From Reticulitermes lucifugus (lineage: Eukaryota; Arthropoda; Insecta; Blattodea; Rhinotermitidae): a stretch of DNA of 64,000 bases. Position 1 is the first letter of the stretch; each line of letters begins with the position of its first letter. The translations under genes were made by a program, and so were the position numbers. The stretch lies in NCBI GenBank assembly GCA_026260175.1, contig JAKCWW010000096.1, positions 91,616 through 155,615 of the forward strand, given 5' to 3'. This document shows positions 32,201 through 43,969 of the stretch, piece after piece. The notes beneath the pieces are model-generated. The model worked only from the letters and a program-made list of their open reading frames with translations. It did not search any database and was not told where the DNA came from.

Positions 32201-32274
32201 AATTATCAGCCCGTTACTTGACAGGCTTGTGGCCAGCAATATAAGAAATGACAATCGCATGTCGCGGTTGAGTG

Positions 32275-32470
32275 CTAGCTTTCCCTCTTCGCATTCGGAA
32301 GTTCCCGGGTTCATATATTGGCACGGAGATCAGATATCCCGACTGTGGTTTTCATGGTTTTCCTCAGTCTCTAAGGTAAATCTCTGCATATGTACCCGTC
32401 AAGACTGCTTTCTTCCCCATCCTTTCCAATTCACTGTTCAGTAATCGCGTTAAATCTATCATTTGACGCT
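32275..32470 (+). repeat. SINE-D copy
   Basis: Contains GGAAGTTCCCGGGTTCATAT (B-box region), GTGGTTTTCATGGTTTTCCT, CAGTCTCTAAGG, CATCCTTTCCAATTCACTGT and TTTGACGCTAC in family order. Confidence 0.65.
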
Positions 32471-33292
32471 ACAAAAGAATAAGCACAATAATTCAATACA
32501 ACAATAAATTACGAATAGAAAGATAGACGAGAAGAACGAAGCAACTTTGGCCTATTTCAGGTGCGATCTTGATTATTGTTTGGAGACGAAAACCATCACT
32601 CAGCCTAGCTGCTCATCCGCTGCCGGTATTCGAACTGGTTACCTCTCGAACACGAAGCAATCACGTAACAGACCAGAATCCCGCAACATGTCTGTGGACA
32701 TCTGCAAACACATTCCATTGCAAATGGAATAGGTAGGCCAGCGGTACTGTGAAAACCGTGCAAACGCCACATACATAAACCAGCGATCAATTTGCAGAAG
32801 AAACCGCAGCTAACGTGCAGAGTAATCGGAAACTCCACACAGCGGAATCGGATCGTGGCCGGCGAATTCCGAGGCGTGTCGTGTGTCACATCGCTACACC
32901 AAAGTGTGGCTCATCTGAGAGAGCGTGGGAAACCTTGCAGAGAGGAATCCAAGACAAAACTGCCGCAATGCTTCCTTGTGGCCGGCAATCAGTCTAGTTC
33001 ACACTTGTGATGGCAAGGAGAAAAATTTAGACAGGGAAGAACGTCTTCAATTTCGAACGAAATAAAGTCACGATTATCTTGGTGGTTTCTTGTTTAAATA
33101 AACACAATTTAGTTACAAGCAATACCCACGAGCGTTTTCTGCTTCCCTGGTTCAGCGATTTTCACAAACTTCAATCCGCTTCGGCTTTCACACCAATCGC
33201 TGTAACTCACTGCGTAGAACCTATTTTCTTTTTGTTTCTACACCGTTCCTGCTACGTGAGGTTAATGAAAACGGAGAGAATGAAATGTGACC
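32471..33292. other. No gene recognised
   Basis: A minus-strand tRNA-like B-box (GGTATTCGAACTGGTTACC on plus) occurs near 32623, possibly an old SINE head. Short frames at 32547-33010 overlap on both strands and lack features. Confidence 0.35.
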
Positions 33293-33324
33293 ACCACCAC
33301 CACCACCGCCATCATCATCATGAT
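33293..33324. repeat. (CCA)n/(TCA)n microsatellite
   Basis: ACC-type units passing into ATC-type units. Confidence 0.9.
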
Positions 33325-33494
33325 GCTTGGAATGCGCCCAATTCTGAACTCTGAGAAATACGACGGTGGTAATGACGCAAGGATTAAATTATATATTATT
33401 TTAACATTCTAAATATAAATCATTCTAAAAATAGTGTTTCTAAAACTTGAGGTAAGAGTTAACTACTGAATGCACTTCATGGAAGCAACAGAGG

Positions 33495-33650
33495 TAACAC
33501 TCGCTCAGCTGTCAAGAAATTCCCCATGTTTAACGAAAACGATATTTCATTACCGTGTTGAAAATTACTCTGCACTGGATCCCATTCTCAGCCAGCTGAA
33601 ACTAATCTAAATCCTCACATCTTATTCTATTGTAGGCTATTTAAAAGCGC
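33495..33650 (+). repeat. Dispersed repeat E, copy 4
   Basis: GCTCAGCTGTCAAGAAATTC, CCCATGTTTAACGAAAA and TTCATTACCGTGTTGAAAA match the family's first third. Confidence 0.5.
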
Positions 33651-33774
33651 TGTTACTATAGAGGACTACGTGTATATACGTGTGTATATATGGCGTCAAA
33701 TGTTGGTATCACTGAATAATTCGAAACAGTTTCAAAGACGCGGCCGTAGCCTAATCACGTACTAACCAGGCACT

Positions 33775-33865
33775 TTCCTCGAGGGACTGAAGAAAACCAC
33801 AAAGACCTTCGGCCAGGAGAGTCGATATCCTAGTGGAAATTCCAAGCAGGAGTCTCCCGAATATA
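33775..33865 (-). repeat. SINE-D fragment
   Basis: Minus-strand GACTCTCCTGGCCG, GTCTTTGTGGTTTTCTTCAG and TCCCTCGAGGAAAGTGCC match the central part of the family. Confidence 0.5.
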
Positions 33866-33970
33866 AGTTATCGCTATGTCTGCCTGATTCGTGTCGTACA
33901 GTTTAGGATTCATATTACTATATCACCATCTACGCTTATATCTGACAATTGATATCTTCCATTCTGGTAT

Positions 33971-34250
33971 GTGGGCCGGGATAGCCTAGTCGGTATAGCG
34001 ACTCGCTACTGGCTAGAAGATCCGGGGATCGAATCCCAGTAGGGGCAAATTTTCCGAACCAACACTAGGGCCCACCCAGCCTCCAATACAATGAGTACTG
34101 GGTCATTCTCGGGGGTAAAGCGGCCGGGGCGTGGCGTTAACCACCCACACCATCTAGTGCCGAGGTTAAAGAAAGAGCAGAGCTATACTTCTACACCCAC
34201 TCTGTGCCTTCATGGCAGGTGTTAGGGTGAACTTACCTTTATCTTTTCCT
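33971..34250 (+). repeat. SINE-B, full length with target duplication
   Basis: Head GTGGGCCGGGATAGCCTAGT with A-box, B-box GGGGATCGAATCCCAG, CAATGAGTACTGGGTC, GCGGCCGGGGCGTGGCG, GTGCCTTCATGGCAGG, and a tail of ACCTTT/ATCTTT units. The 9-bp TTCTGGTAT flanks it (33962-33970, 34251-34259). This is the best-preserved copy for defining the family head. Confidence 0.92.
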
Positions 34251-34380
34251 TTCTGGTATCCGGAATACAGATTTTAAGAAATTTATTGTACACATTCCCA
34301 TGTGAACTACATATTTATCCATCACATCTTCCTTACAGATTGCTCTAATTATATTTTAATGTTTTACATAAAGTAATTAG

Positions 34381-34640
34381 GCCGATCCCTGTGGCCGAGC
34401 GGTCTAAGGCTTAGGTCTGCGGCCGCTCGCTTACTGGGATTGTGGGTCCGAATCCCGCCGAGGGCATGGATGTCTGTCTCTTGTGAGTGTTGTGTGTTGT
34501 CAGGTAGAGGTCTCTGCGACGGGCTGGTCCCTCGTCCAGAGGAGTCCTACCGAGCGTGGTGTGTCTAAAAACTGTGTGATCGTGAAGCTTCGAAAAATGA
34601 GGCGGCCTTGGCCCTCAAGGGGCTGTCGAGCCATTGAAAA
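34381..34640 (+). repeat. SINE-A, full length with 13-bp duplication
   Basis: Head CCTGTGGCCGAGCGGTCTAA with B-box GGGTCCGAATCCCGCC, the common body, and a GGCTGTCGAGCCATTGAAAA end. A perfect 13-bp duplication ATAAAGTAATTAG flanks it (34368-34380, 34641-34653). Confidence 0.94.
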
Positions 34641-34653
34641 ATAAAGTAATTAG

Positions 34654-37331
34654 ACGTTTTCTCTTGTTAATATACGGGTATATAGATGTCAAAATTAATA
34701 ACGGCTAGATAGATAGATTTATGTTGAATTTGGAAACTGTCAAGTCATTTATGTTGAAGGCACTTGTCACAAAAGGGGTGCAATGAATTCCGTTGTCCAG
34801 AAAAAATCTATCTTGGACACAGTTAGGACAAATGTGGTATTGTTCCACACTATTGATGACCACACAGCCACTTTCGTAGCAGTAAGCCCGCACGTGGATT
34901 AAGATGTTATCACTGGAATTAGCATAAGTTTCCGATCACAAAGTCGTGCGTCCTGCGACAAGAAGAATCCCTTCTCACGCAAACGAAGCTCAGATAAATG
35001 TTAAGTGTGTTGAGTGGCTGGCTACTGTCACAGATTACACGTTTCAGCAATAAGTAGTATCAATAACACAGCTGACATTAACCTATATTCAGGTAGCTGT
35101 AACATGAAGATTCAGTATTTTAATACACATGCAGCTATAGCCATATGAATTTAATAAAGAGGCACAGTGGGTTTAGAGACTGAATGAAGACAATTCGAAA
35201 GGAGCCGATTCGAATCTCGACCAATGGTTTGTTCGTTAGGTCGTAATTCACTTAAAGAGGCTATCTGAATTGCATAGGCTTATAACTGCAAGATAAATGC
35301 TGATGGATATAGGAGAAAGACGAAGTAATGTATTTCAAGGACTACTTCAGCATTTTCCTGGAAAGACTGAGAAAAACTGAAGTATTTCACTCACTCACTT
35401 TGTGGAGTATAATACTACTGTACATAAAATCTGAGATTACAGATATAAAATTTCAACTAAATGACTCTACTAGTGAACTAAAAGTGGAATTTCTTGAACA
35501 TATTTTCAAACTCCAAGACCCCAACAGCAACTGAACTTCCCGTGGATCTGAAGGCTCCTAAAACCCCGAACATAAATTCTCACTTGAAAAATTCTAACTG
35601 AGAAGGTATATCCTTCTTCTTCTTGAATTCACGTTTTAAGTAACTTAATGCCTTATTGCAATTAAAAACTTCTTTCTGGGTCTCCTTGGTACTTCGTACT
35701 ACAGGTACATAACAGACAAAATTGAATATTTAATTATTTTCTTCTATGTTATTTTAATTTTTGCTAGCATAATTTCAGGCAAGTTGTAAAAGTCGTGTCT
35801 TAAATCAGTTGTATTGCTCAAAACGAGTGTTATTCCAGGACTGCATTACATCTGCTATTTTTTATTTGTGTATGATCACGTAGATCCGGAGCCAGCAGAA
35901 AATTACGTCTCAGAAGATTCTTCGGATCACTGCTAATGAATTTACGAACAATTATGGTCATGGAGGCTTAACTTACATTACTCTTACTTCATACTACTTC
36001 TAGCCAGAACGATAGCAAGCAGTAAATAGGGCGGGTTTATTCTATACGATTGAACTGCTGCTCCGACGTTCAAGACCTACCGCAAATATGCATAAGGCAA
36101 TTAAGAGCTTAATAGTGTTACACTATCACATTTCTTTAGTTTTTATGACATCGACACAGCACGACGATGCAAAACATCGCATTCTTGTACCGGAACAAAA
36201 TTTTCAGGACACTGCTCTATAGGAAGTGACTTGCCCAGAGGTTCATGGGTCAGAGAGTCCGGCCATGGTGAACAGAACCACCTCAGTTGTTTTATTCGTG
36301 TCTCTGCTGTGATGTTTGTTGACGGCCGTTGCGTATCAAATTGGGAGTGCTTGAAACCATCAGATGCGGTGGCTAGAGGAAAAAGAGGAAGACTAATACC
36401 GATCGTGTCTCCACCGATGCATCACAAATGTGATCAAGAATTCCTCATCACCCATATAGGGTGCATTCTATGTATTACCGGAGAAGCTTGATATGCAGGC
36501 TTCTAATGCTTAATAAAACATCGTGAATCAAAATTAGCCTACTACGGATACGTAGAGCGCAAGAGGAAGCGAGCCATGTGCATAAACTTTTGGGAAATCT
36601 ATGTCGTGTTCATTATAAAACGTACGTAGTTTTAACTTGATGTAGCTTTAATGTGGTGAAAAAAAATTGTCAAATTCGTGTTTAGTTAAATATTAAAGTG
36701 AAGATGCAAATTCTAATGTGAATAACTTCCGCAGCTTACAGCGGCTAGTGATCTACAATAGAACTGGAGTATAACAAGGAACGAATTAGAAATTCTAAGG
36801 TACGTCTGTAAAGAACGTCTAAACATCAATTTTGTTGGATACCAAGCATTTTAAACTCTTATGTCATTTGTAAATTTCCTATCAGAGACTGGCTGAATTA
36901 CTGAGTCATTGTATGTAAACTTTATGTCAAAATATAAATGACTTTCCGTCACGTGAGTGGGCATGCACAAAATCCTTGTGCAGCATTCAATTATTATGGA
37001 GCTCCAACCATTAATTACAGGTTTTGGTGTGAATGTGTCATACGTTCATTTCAACAAATGTCACAAGTTGCATTTCGGATGTTCTACATGATATCCACCA
37101 CGTATATTAAAAGCATACACTCTGCAATATCCACAGTGTAGTTTACCGAATGTTTATTGTTTAATTGTTCACAACAAGAAAAAATTCATCTATTTATTTA
37201 CTACAAAAGTAAGAAGAGATGACATAAAAGTTAATAAGCCTACTCAAAATATTTTCAGCAGTCTTGCGATGTCAGAAAGTCTTCCTTTTCGAACATCTGC
37301 GTTGTTATTCTCACGCGCAGGTAATGTTTCA
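34654..37331. other. No gene recognised
   Basis: AT-rich spacer of about 2.7 kb. A tRNA-like head with B-box GCCGATTCGAATCTCGACC occurs near 35202 (possible old SINE, 35163-35310). The open frame 36231-36491 has no recognisable features. Confidence 0.4.
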
Positions 37332-37339
37332 TTCTAAAG

Positions 37340-37503
37340 CACGGGTGCAAAAATCCTGGAAGCCAGGCAGCCAAGGCGACTAAATTTTGTACGGGGGTGC
37401 CTATACTCGTGGGTCACCAGTATGGAACTTGCTTCATGTCACCCTTTTGGCGCCTAGAATTTTGAGGTGTCTCCTAGATTTTTGGAAAGTTTAGGCACCA
37501 CTG
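37340..37503. mobile_element. hAT-type MITE, 164 bp, 8-bp target duplication
   Basis: The left end CACGGGTGCAAAAATCC pairs imperfectly with the right end (complement CAGTGGTGCCTAAACTTTCC). The exact 8-bp duplication TTCTAAAG flanks it (37332-37339, 37504-37511). No coding capacity. Confidence 0.82.
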
Positions 37504-37664
37504 TTCTAAAGTACAGTTGCTTCTCAAGTAATTTCCAAAGCTGCAATTAAAATGGCATCCGCAGTTCCCAGCTTGTGAGTTAAAGGTAGTTTTCGAAAAA
37601 AAAGAAGGAAATCAGTTCATGACGAACAAATTTACCTGCCTCAATAAAGAAGATTCCTTTTCGA

Positions 37665-37812
37665 GCAGTGGCTCAGATAGTCAAGAAATTCCTCGCCTTG
37701 CATGAAATCCGACTCTTTATTATAGTGTTCACAACAGGCCACTACTAGTCCCTACCCTGGGCCGCATTAATCCTCTAATGGCATTCTGTTTCTTTAACGT
37801 ATATTTTTATGC
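37665..37812 (+). repeat. Dispersed repeat E, copy 5
   Basis: CAGATAGTCAAGAAATTCCT, GCATGAAATCCGA, TAGTGTTCACAACAGGCCAC and TTTCTTTAACGTATATTTTT match the family. Its 3' part runs straight into the 37-bp tandem array. Confidence 0.6.
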
Positions 37813-38181
37813 CATGTTCACATCTAAGCCTAAGTGCTCCAGCTAATACCATGTTCACATCTCAGCCTACGTGCTCCAGCTAATACCATGTTCACATCTC
37901 AGCCTACGTGCTCCAGCTAATAACATGTTCACGTCTCAGCCTACGTGCTCCAGCTAATACCATGTTCACATCTCAGGCTACGTGCTCCAGCCAATACCAT
38001 GTTCACGCTCAGCCTACGTGCTCCAGCTAATACCATGTTCACATCTCAGGCTACGTGCTCCAGCCAATACCACGTTCACATCTCAGCCTACGTGTTCCAG
38101 CTAATACCATGTTCACATCTCAGGCTACGTGCTCCAGCCAATACCATGTTCACATCTCAGCCTACGTGCTCCAGCTGATAC
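37813..38181 (+). repeat. 37-bp tandem array, 10 units
   Basis: Ten head-to-tail units of 37 bp (one of 36) starting CATGTTCACATCTCAGCC. Unit 1 is the most diverged and resembles the 3' part of dispersed repeat E (compare CATCTACACCTAGG near 16568). Units 5-10 alternate between two variants (CAGGCTACG...CCAATAC and CAGCCTACG...CTAATAC), so a 74-bp dimer has been amplified. A 77-codon frame across it arises because three units make 111 bp. Confidence 0.95.
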
Positions 38182-38765
38182 TTCCACGTCAGGTTTTCCG
38201 ATCAAAATTGTGTTTGTGTCGGTTATAATTTTATAACTTATTTAATTCAATTTAAACATTACGTTTAAGGCTAAGGTGGTTAAATGAATGAAGGTCATTT
38301 ACAGTATCTTGCATGGGGGAGGACAAATACATACAGACATTTAGTGAAAGAACCTGTTAAAAGGCGGCCGCTTTTGAAATTATGGCGGTAATCTTATCAC
38401 AGTCTAGTGCTAAGGTTTACAATTCGTAGAAATGTAACTCTGCACTATCTATATGTCTCCTTCTCGCGGAGCTGAGCCACAAGCCCAAATTTGTCATTAG
38501 GCCTACTCTTATGATAGACTGAAATGACACCAGCATGTATGACGTATGTTTTAAGTATACTTGATAGGTCTGGATGTATTGCAACATGTAATGAACCCGA
38601 GCTTATATTGAACTGGGTATTTGCCCTCTGTAGTCTTAAAAGCAAAACCATGTACAATACATTTTTGTTTAAGACAGAAGGGTAAACGACAGTTTCATAA
38701 AAATGACGAAAGCAAAACATCTTATCTGAGTTTCACGTTGTGTTCACCGTGCATCTTGACATTAA
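38182..38765. other. No gene recognised
   Basis: Spacer; nothing identified. Confidence 0.4.
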
Positions 38766-38919
38766 TTTTCAGTTTTTAACCAATGAATGCACTTTTTATT
38801 TTCGTATTTCTGTTCAATTAACCCTACGTATGTTTCGGCCGCGACCCGGCCATCCTCAGGGGCATATTGAACAGAAATACGAAAATAAAAAGTGCATTCG
38901 TTGGTTAAAAAACTGAAAA
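38766..38919. mobile_element. Hairpin element with apical hammerhead
   Basis: Arms 38766-38818 and 38866-38919 pair over about 53 bp with one mismatch and one unpaired base. The apex holds a complete hammerhead motif on the minus strand, and its stem I runs into the long arms after a 2-base internal loop. The arm (AAATAAAAAGTGCATTCGTT) is shared with the flank of the motif at 17879. Confidence 0.8.
38822..38863 (-). ncRNA. Hammerhead ribozyme motif on a long hairpin
   Basis: Minus strand: stem I CCC/GGG plus a G-U pair, CTGAGGA (38853-38859; position 7 may be any base), stem II GGCC/GGCC, GAAAC (38832-38836), minimal stem III and GTA (38825-38827). All core positions fit. Predicted cleavage is after the A at 38825. 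Because stem I is closed by about 53 extra pairs, the two cleavage products would stay paired. Confidence 0.72.
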
Positions 38920-39009
38920 CTTTTATGTGAGATTTGAGGTTCTTGTAGCGGTGAGTGCCAACAATGTGATCTTCTAGGATATGACTTCGTGTAGCCTAAT
39001 CTGGTATAT

Positions 39010-39100
39010 TGGTACCAAAGTTTCGAAGGAACCTACTGCCTCCATATTCAGGGCAGAAATCTTCAACCCTGGCGCAGTGTCCTCCTAAACCATGGCAGAA
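39010..39100 (+). repeat. Dispersed repeat F, copy 3
   Basis: GTTTCGAAGGAACCTACTGC, CTCCATATTCAGGGCAGAAA and GCGCAGTGTCCTCC define this copy; the best-preserved of the four. Confidence 0.5.
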
Positions 39101-41470
39101 ATCTAGCTAACTAAACTACATGTAGCCGCACCTCGAAAGACCGTAATTTAAAAAACTGATTACCTCAATTAGTATATAACATTTCACTTTAATGATCATA
39201 AAAAGTCCAACGGATGCACCAAACAGCCGTGAGAAACCAGTCGACAGAGCATGACGTGGTAGGAGAAAGATAGAAGACATTCTTTCACAGTGTTCTCCTC
39301 GCAGCATCTGCTCTTGACAGCAGGGTCATCGATCGGACAGTCACGTGACTGTAACCGCACCTGCTCCGTCTGGTGCATAAGACTTGCGATTGAGTTGTTA
39401 AAACTTTAATCGTAACTGTAATTAAAATTTCTTGAAGTACTACTACGACTGACAGGCAGATATTCAACTGACGGCACTACAACCACGTCGGCCATTTGCT
39501 GCACACGATCTTACATCGTTCCGGGCTGCAGTGGTAACCAATATGCTTCAGCAGTGGGTTACCAGTTACAGTACGGACGTGTTTCAATGGGACTACTCCA
39601 CTGAGTTTTATACGTCCGACAGCAACATTATACCTGCCCAGAAGCAATGTCAACCAGCCAGGCAGGATAATGATTTTTGTGGTTGGCAAGTTCGAATCAT
39701 GACTGGAGCGTCCCCATTATAATCCTGCAGGCCTACAAACACAGAACGTCCAGAGTCCTAGCGTGTCTTGTAACACTGCACGCAGTCTACATCACTTTCT
39801 GCGTAGACTATGAACTCCGTGGTCGGGTGGAGAACAATCCCGATTTTATTTCTGGAGGTTCTGTGTTCAAATGTTGGCTCGCACACCGCGCATCCTGACT
39901 GATATGTTTCATCTTTTTCCTCATTTCCTACACATATATGTTAAATAGTAAATAAATTAGAACACAACTAATTCCACCCACATTATTTTCACATAATTCT
40001 TCACTCTATTGTGCCATTGTACATTGTAAGGTCGAGATACTTACAGCGTCGTAAAACAAGCCAAAAATAAATAAACAAGATATAGTAATTATGACTCTCA
40101 ATCACCGTCTTCACTCATTGCAGACAGCTCTGTCTTGAAGAGAAATATGCTTACATTTAATTAGATACGGCACTACAAATCATAATTACATAAGCAGACA
40201 ATAAGGTACAAATGTATGTCGGTTCTGTCCAAATATTGTTTTCTCAATTTAAGCAGCATTTTCTTAGCTGCACGAGCTTTGGAGCATTGACTGGAAAGAT
40301 GACTTGATAGAAGAACTGTGAAGAACGTCGAAAAAAGTGATCATGGCCTGTTTAAATGTAAATCATCTTTATCAGGCAATTAATCTGAAGCGACTCGAGG
40401 AAATTACGACAGTTTGCCTGTAGCTTCCTTCCAAATTAACCATTACCCTTCCACTTGAAGCTACGAAGTATGTAAGTACGCAAGTATGTAAGTGTAAGTA
40501 CGCACGTATTTGTGTATATCTTGCGTGTCAGCTTTTCTGGTATGTATAAAAATAAGAGTCAAGTGAAAGTAAAAGTTAGATGTTGAATAACACGTGGGTA
40601 GCTCTGGCATAAGGAGAGAGATCCTGTCATGTCTAGGAAGGGAAGCAAGTTCAGGGATAAGCTTAGCCTAAATCTGGCATCCGTTTTTGGCTATATATGC
40701 CAAATACTCAGCAATACAGGATAACGTGTCTTATTTCAAAACATTTAACTTTTGTTCACACTGAAGCGGATCACAGGCCTATACATATCAACCAACCTGT
40801 GTACATGTCGTCTACACATATGAACAAATTATACGACCTCTACAAAGGGCTGAAATTTGAACAAGAAATCACTTTCGGACATTTGAAACTTCTGACTTGT
40901 ACCGTAATGCTTTATAAATTTAGTATTTTCTGGCCAGTGGTTATGTAACCAACGGGACACAGGATCTTGCACAACAGGATGTTTCACGTGCACAATACCG
41001 ATACATATGCGAAGTGTAAGGATTACGCGTGCGCATCACTCGCGCCTAGTAACTGCGCCGGCCCGCAATAACTGGCTGTGCTTGTTTAGAAAAGTTTCAC
41101 ATAAAAAGTTCTACCGACAACCTGTTGAGTTGGAATTCCACTGAGACGAGCCCAACCCTTCACTGTATTGTTACTGCGAGTTGGCCGTCGCCCAGGACCT
41201 CAAAATCTAACACCGAAAAACAAGGAAATCGGATTGTCTTCGCCCTTGCCATGCTGAGCATACGATATCTCGCTCAGGAATACTGGGAATCTGAATTTCC
41301 TTTGGTGTTTGAGAAGATTATTGAAAGAAATATGTCCCGTCTTCTCTCAACATTTTAAATTAAAAACTTGTGGCTTTAAGAAATGTGGTTTATAATCTGA
41401 GATGTTAGGTTGTCATAGCCGTGACCAGGAAGATGTCCTTTTATATGTGACACAGTGCAGTCCAGTTGAT
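39101..41470. other. No gene recognised
   Basis: Spacer of about 2.4 kb. A B-box-like GCAAGTTCGAATCATGACTG near 39687 may mark an old SINE. Short GTAAGTA repeats lie near 40470-40510. Open frames at 39477 (minus), 40697 and 41125 lack features. Confidence 0.4.
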
Positions 41471-41525
41471 AAGTACAGGCGTTAGATGAAGGTAGCAGGC
41501 TCCTCCGAAACGTCGGTACTTATGT
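41471..41525 (+). ncRNA. Hammerhead-like motif, diverged type
   Basis: TTAGATGA (41482-41489) in the place of CUGAUGA, a short stem II, GAAAC (41507-41511), then GTC and outer pairing ATAAGTAC/GTACTTAT. This GAAACGTCGG form differs from the GTA group elsewhere in the window. Likely an old relic of another Penelope-like lineage. Confidence 0.35.
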
Positions 41526-41774
41526 CACTTATGTCAGACGACAGCAATTGTCAGTATAATCTATATGTTACCATTGAAAAGTACTAAGATAAGAATGACC
41601 TTTAAATGAGAATATAACACTGAAAGGATTAAACTATAGTCGAGATTAAAAAAATTTAAATTTAAAATCCTTAGAACACGTATTATGAGTACTAAAGAAA
41701 GCCTATATTGTAGGCGTAGTTAAATAAGTAGAATTAAATTAAAATACCCTATTTATGAATGCGTAAGCCTACAC

Positions 41775-41808
41775 CTACCACCACCACCATTACTACCGCT
41801 ACTTCTGT

Positions 41809-41855
<47 letters not shown>

Positions 41856-41856
41856 T
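41775..41856. repeat. (ACT)n/(ACC)n microsatellite
   Basis: About 15 clean CTA units preceded by imperfect ACC/ACT units. Confidence 0.93.
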
Positions 41857-42579
41857 TCCGCAAGTGAAATGCCTGGCTACAGACTAGACGGATTACGTTT
41901 CATTCCCGGCTCGGACATTAATAATTTTTTCCCTGCTAAAATCAATAGAGCTCTGGGGCCCCTCTGGCTTCCTACTATGTAAAAACCCTCTTCTATTGAA
42001 CACAAGATCGTTAGAACCTGTAGTCAGCCAGTCTCCTCCATGCTTCCTGTAAGTCTCCATGACGCGGTGCTTAGGCATTATCTAAATAACTAATAAACTG
42101 GAAGCAGCAGTCGGTGCTTAGACACAGCTAGTACACACTTCATGTCTACCCATTACGTCTCCAGGTGTACGACTAGCCCATCGCAACTTCTTAGTTTTCA
42201 GTATCCCAAATACGTCCACGTGACGTGTACAGATTATTCAGTAGTATCCGATAGTGCTCACTTATATCATTCTCCTGTTCATATACTTTCCGAAATGTTT
42301 CGTATGCAAATATTTGGAATTTATGTCCTTACGTTTTTAGTATCACCACTTCCACATCATATCTGGGGCTAAACCAGCCTAATTTCCATTGGCTATTTTG
42401 GACTCTTCTAGCGAAAGTAAATACAGGCAAAGCATAAATCTCCATATAGTGGTAAGGCCGGAAACTCACTTTACACTACGTAAGATGCCAAAGATACGTA
42501 GCTATGAGCCATGAATGAGAACATAGCCAAATAATCGAGCAATAATTGATCTACTGTTTTAATACTGAAGTACACTAAG
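41857..42579. other. No gene recognised
   Basis: Spacer; nothing identified. Confidence 0.4.
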
Positions 42580-42813
42580 TCCGGGGATCGAATCCCGGTG
42601 GGGACAAGATTTTTCGCAGCCATCCAGACCGGCCCCCGGCCCAACCCAGCCTCCTATACAATGGGTACCGAGTATTCCCGGAGATAAAGTGGCCGGGGCG
42701 TGGCGTTAACTACCCACCCTCATCTAGCGTCGAGGTTAAAGAAAGAGTAGATCTACACCTCTACTCCCCCTCCGTGCCTTCATGGCATGTTACAGGGTGA
42801 ACTTTACCATTTA
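42580..42813 (+). repeat. SINE-B, 5' truncated at the B-box
   Basis: Starts at CCGGGGATCGAATCCCGGTG and continues through AATGGGTACCGAGTATTCCC, GGCCGGGGCGTGGCGTTAAC and GTGCCTTCATGGCATG to GGTGAACTTTACC. The A-box half of the head is absent. Confidence 0.9.
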
Positions 42814-43969
42814 CTCTTTAAATTCCTCGGTGATTGTCTCATTGAAAGATACAGTACGTTATAATATCGTAAGACATATCTATTTCACATATAACAAACA
42901 ATTTCAGACAGCGAGAAAACGTTTGGAGTCCAGGAATTCAAATAGTAAAACATGCGCAGGCATAAACGAATACCAGGAACTGAGAGTGGGGATTGAAAAT
43001 TAGATTCCAGTTTTTAGCTTAATCCATTGGAAATAACGAAATTTATGTTGCAATTACTATACTCCTAATTCGAAATCAAGAAAATTTTATTAAATTTACG
43101 ACAAGGCTACAAGTGATTCAAAATCTCCACAGTAGGGCCTATTAACAATTTCAGAATTTCTGTTAATTTTTGCGTTAACGAGAAGCAGCAGACGAACTGT
43201 ATAAACTATAAATTGGTCACTAACTTCACTCTAAAAATGTCTATACTTTACATACAATTCTTGAAAGTGCAAATATTGGCACGTTGAGCAGGATGGAAAC
43301 CTGCCACATGTCTGCCTATGGTGTACACAAATTTAGGCCACCTACAAATTGATCCGTTCGTTACAATTAAATTGAAAAGACGCATTAAACCTATAGAGTT
43401 CGCTCACAAGCAGGAGGAAAAAGATCTCCCTTCATGTAACTCATAAAAGGCAACAGCCAATAGTGGCAACGCTGTGTTTAGAGACGCTTTTATAAAATGA
43501 AGTCGTTTTGTTAGCGAATCGTTGATTTATGAGAGGTGGACACAAGGACTGTCAGAAGTCGAGTCTGTTGTGAATGCCAGCATTATCCTCTAATTGAATG
43601 CCGCGCGTGTAACAAAGATGAACACAAAAAGTAACGTGAGCCCACATGATACAGTGGTTCCTCGGGTGAACAAGCTGTTTGCCTTGAATAATTGGAGGTC
43701 CATTACGGTTCCGGGTGCTAATGGCCTTTCTCTAATCGCTTTCACTTCTCAAAACAACGCCCTATCCAAACGCACAGAATAATCTCATGCACTTTACGTA
43801 ACCTGGGACGTATAAATTCGACTATATGAAAGCGTTATTTCGCACAGTTCCGAATATTTTATATTGGCATAAGAAATGCTGTAACAACATTAAGTCTAAT
43901 ACTATGATTAATTTTAAAATCATTACTTTATACGGACCTAATTCTCCTTTCACACTTTAGTCCCCCTCT
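42814..43969. other. No gene recognised
   Basis: AT-rich spacer with a featureless 62-codon frame at 43594-43782. Confidence 0.4.

Noticed and set aside
37945-38178. 77-codon repetitive peptide
   Set aside because: Arises from the 37-bp tandem array because three units equal 37 codons; a one-base deletion in unit 6 and the repeat origin argue against coding.
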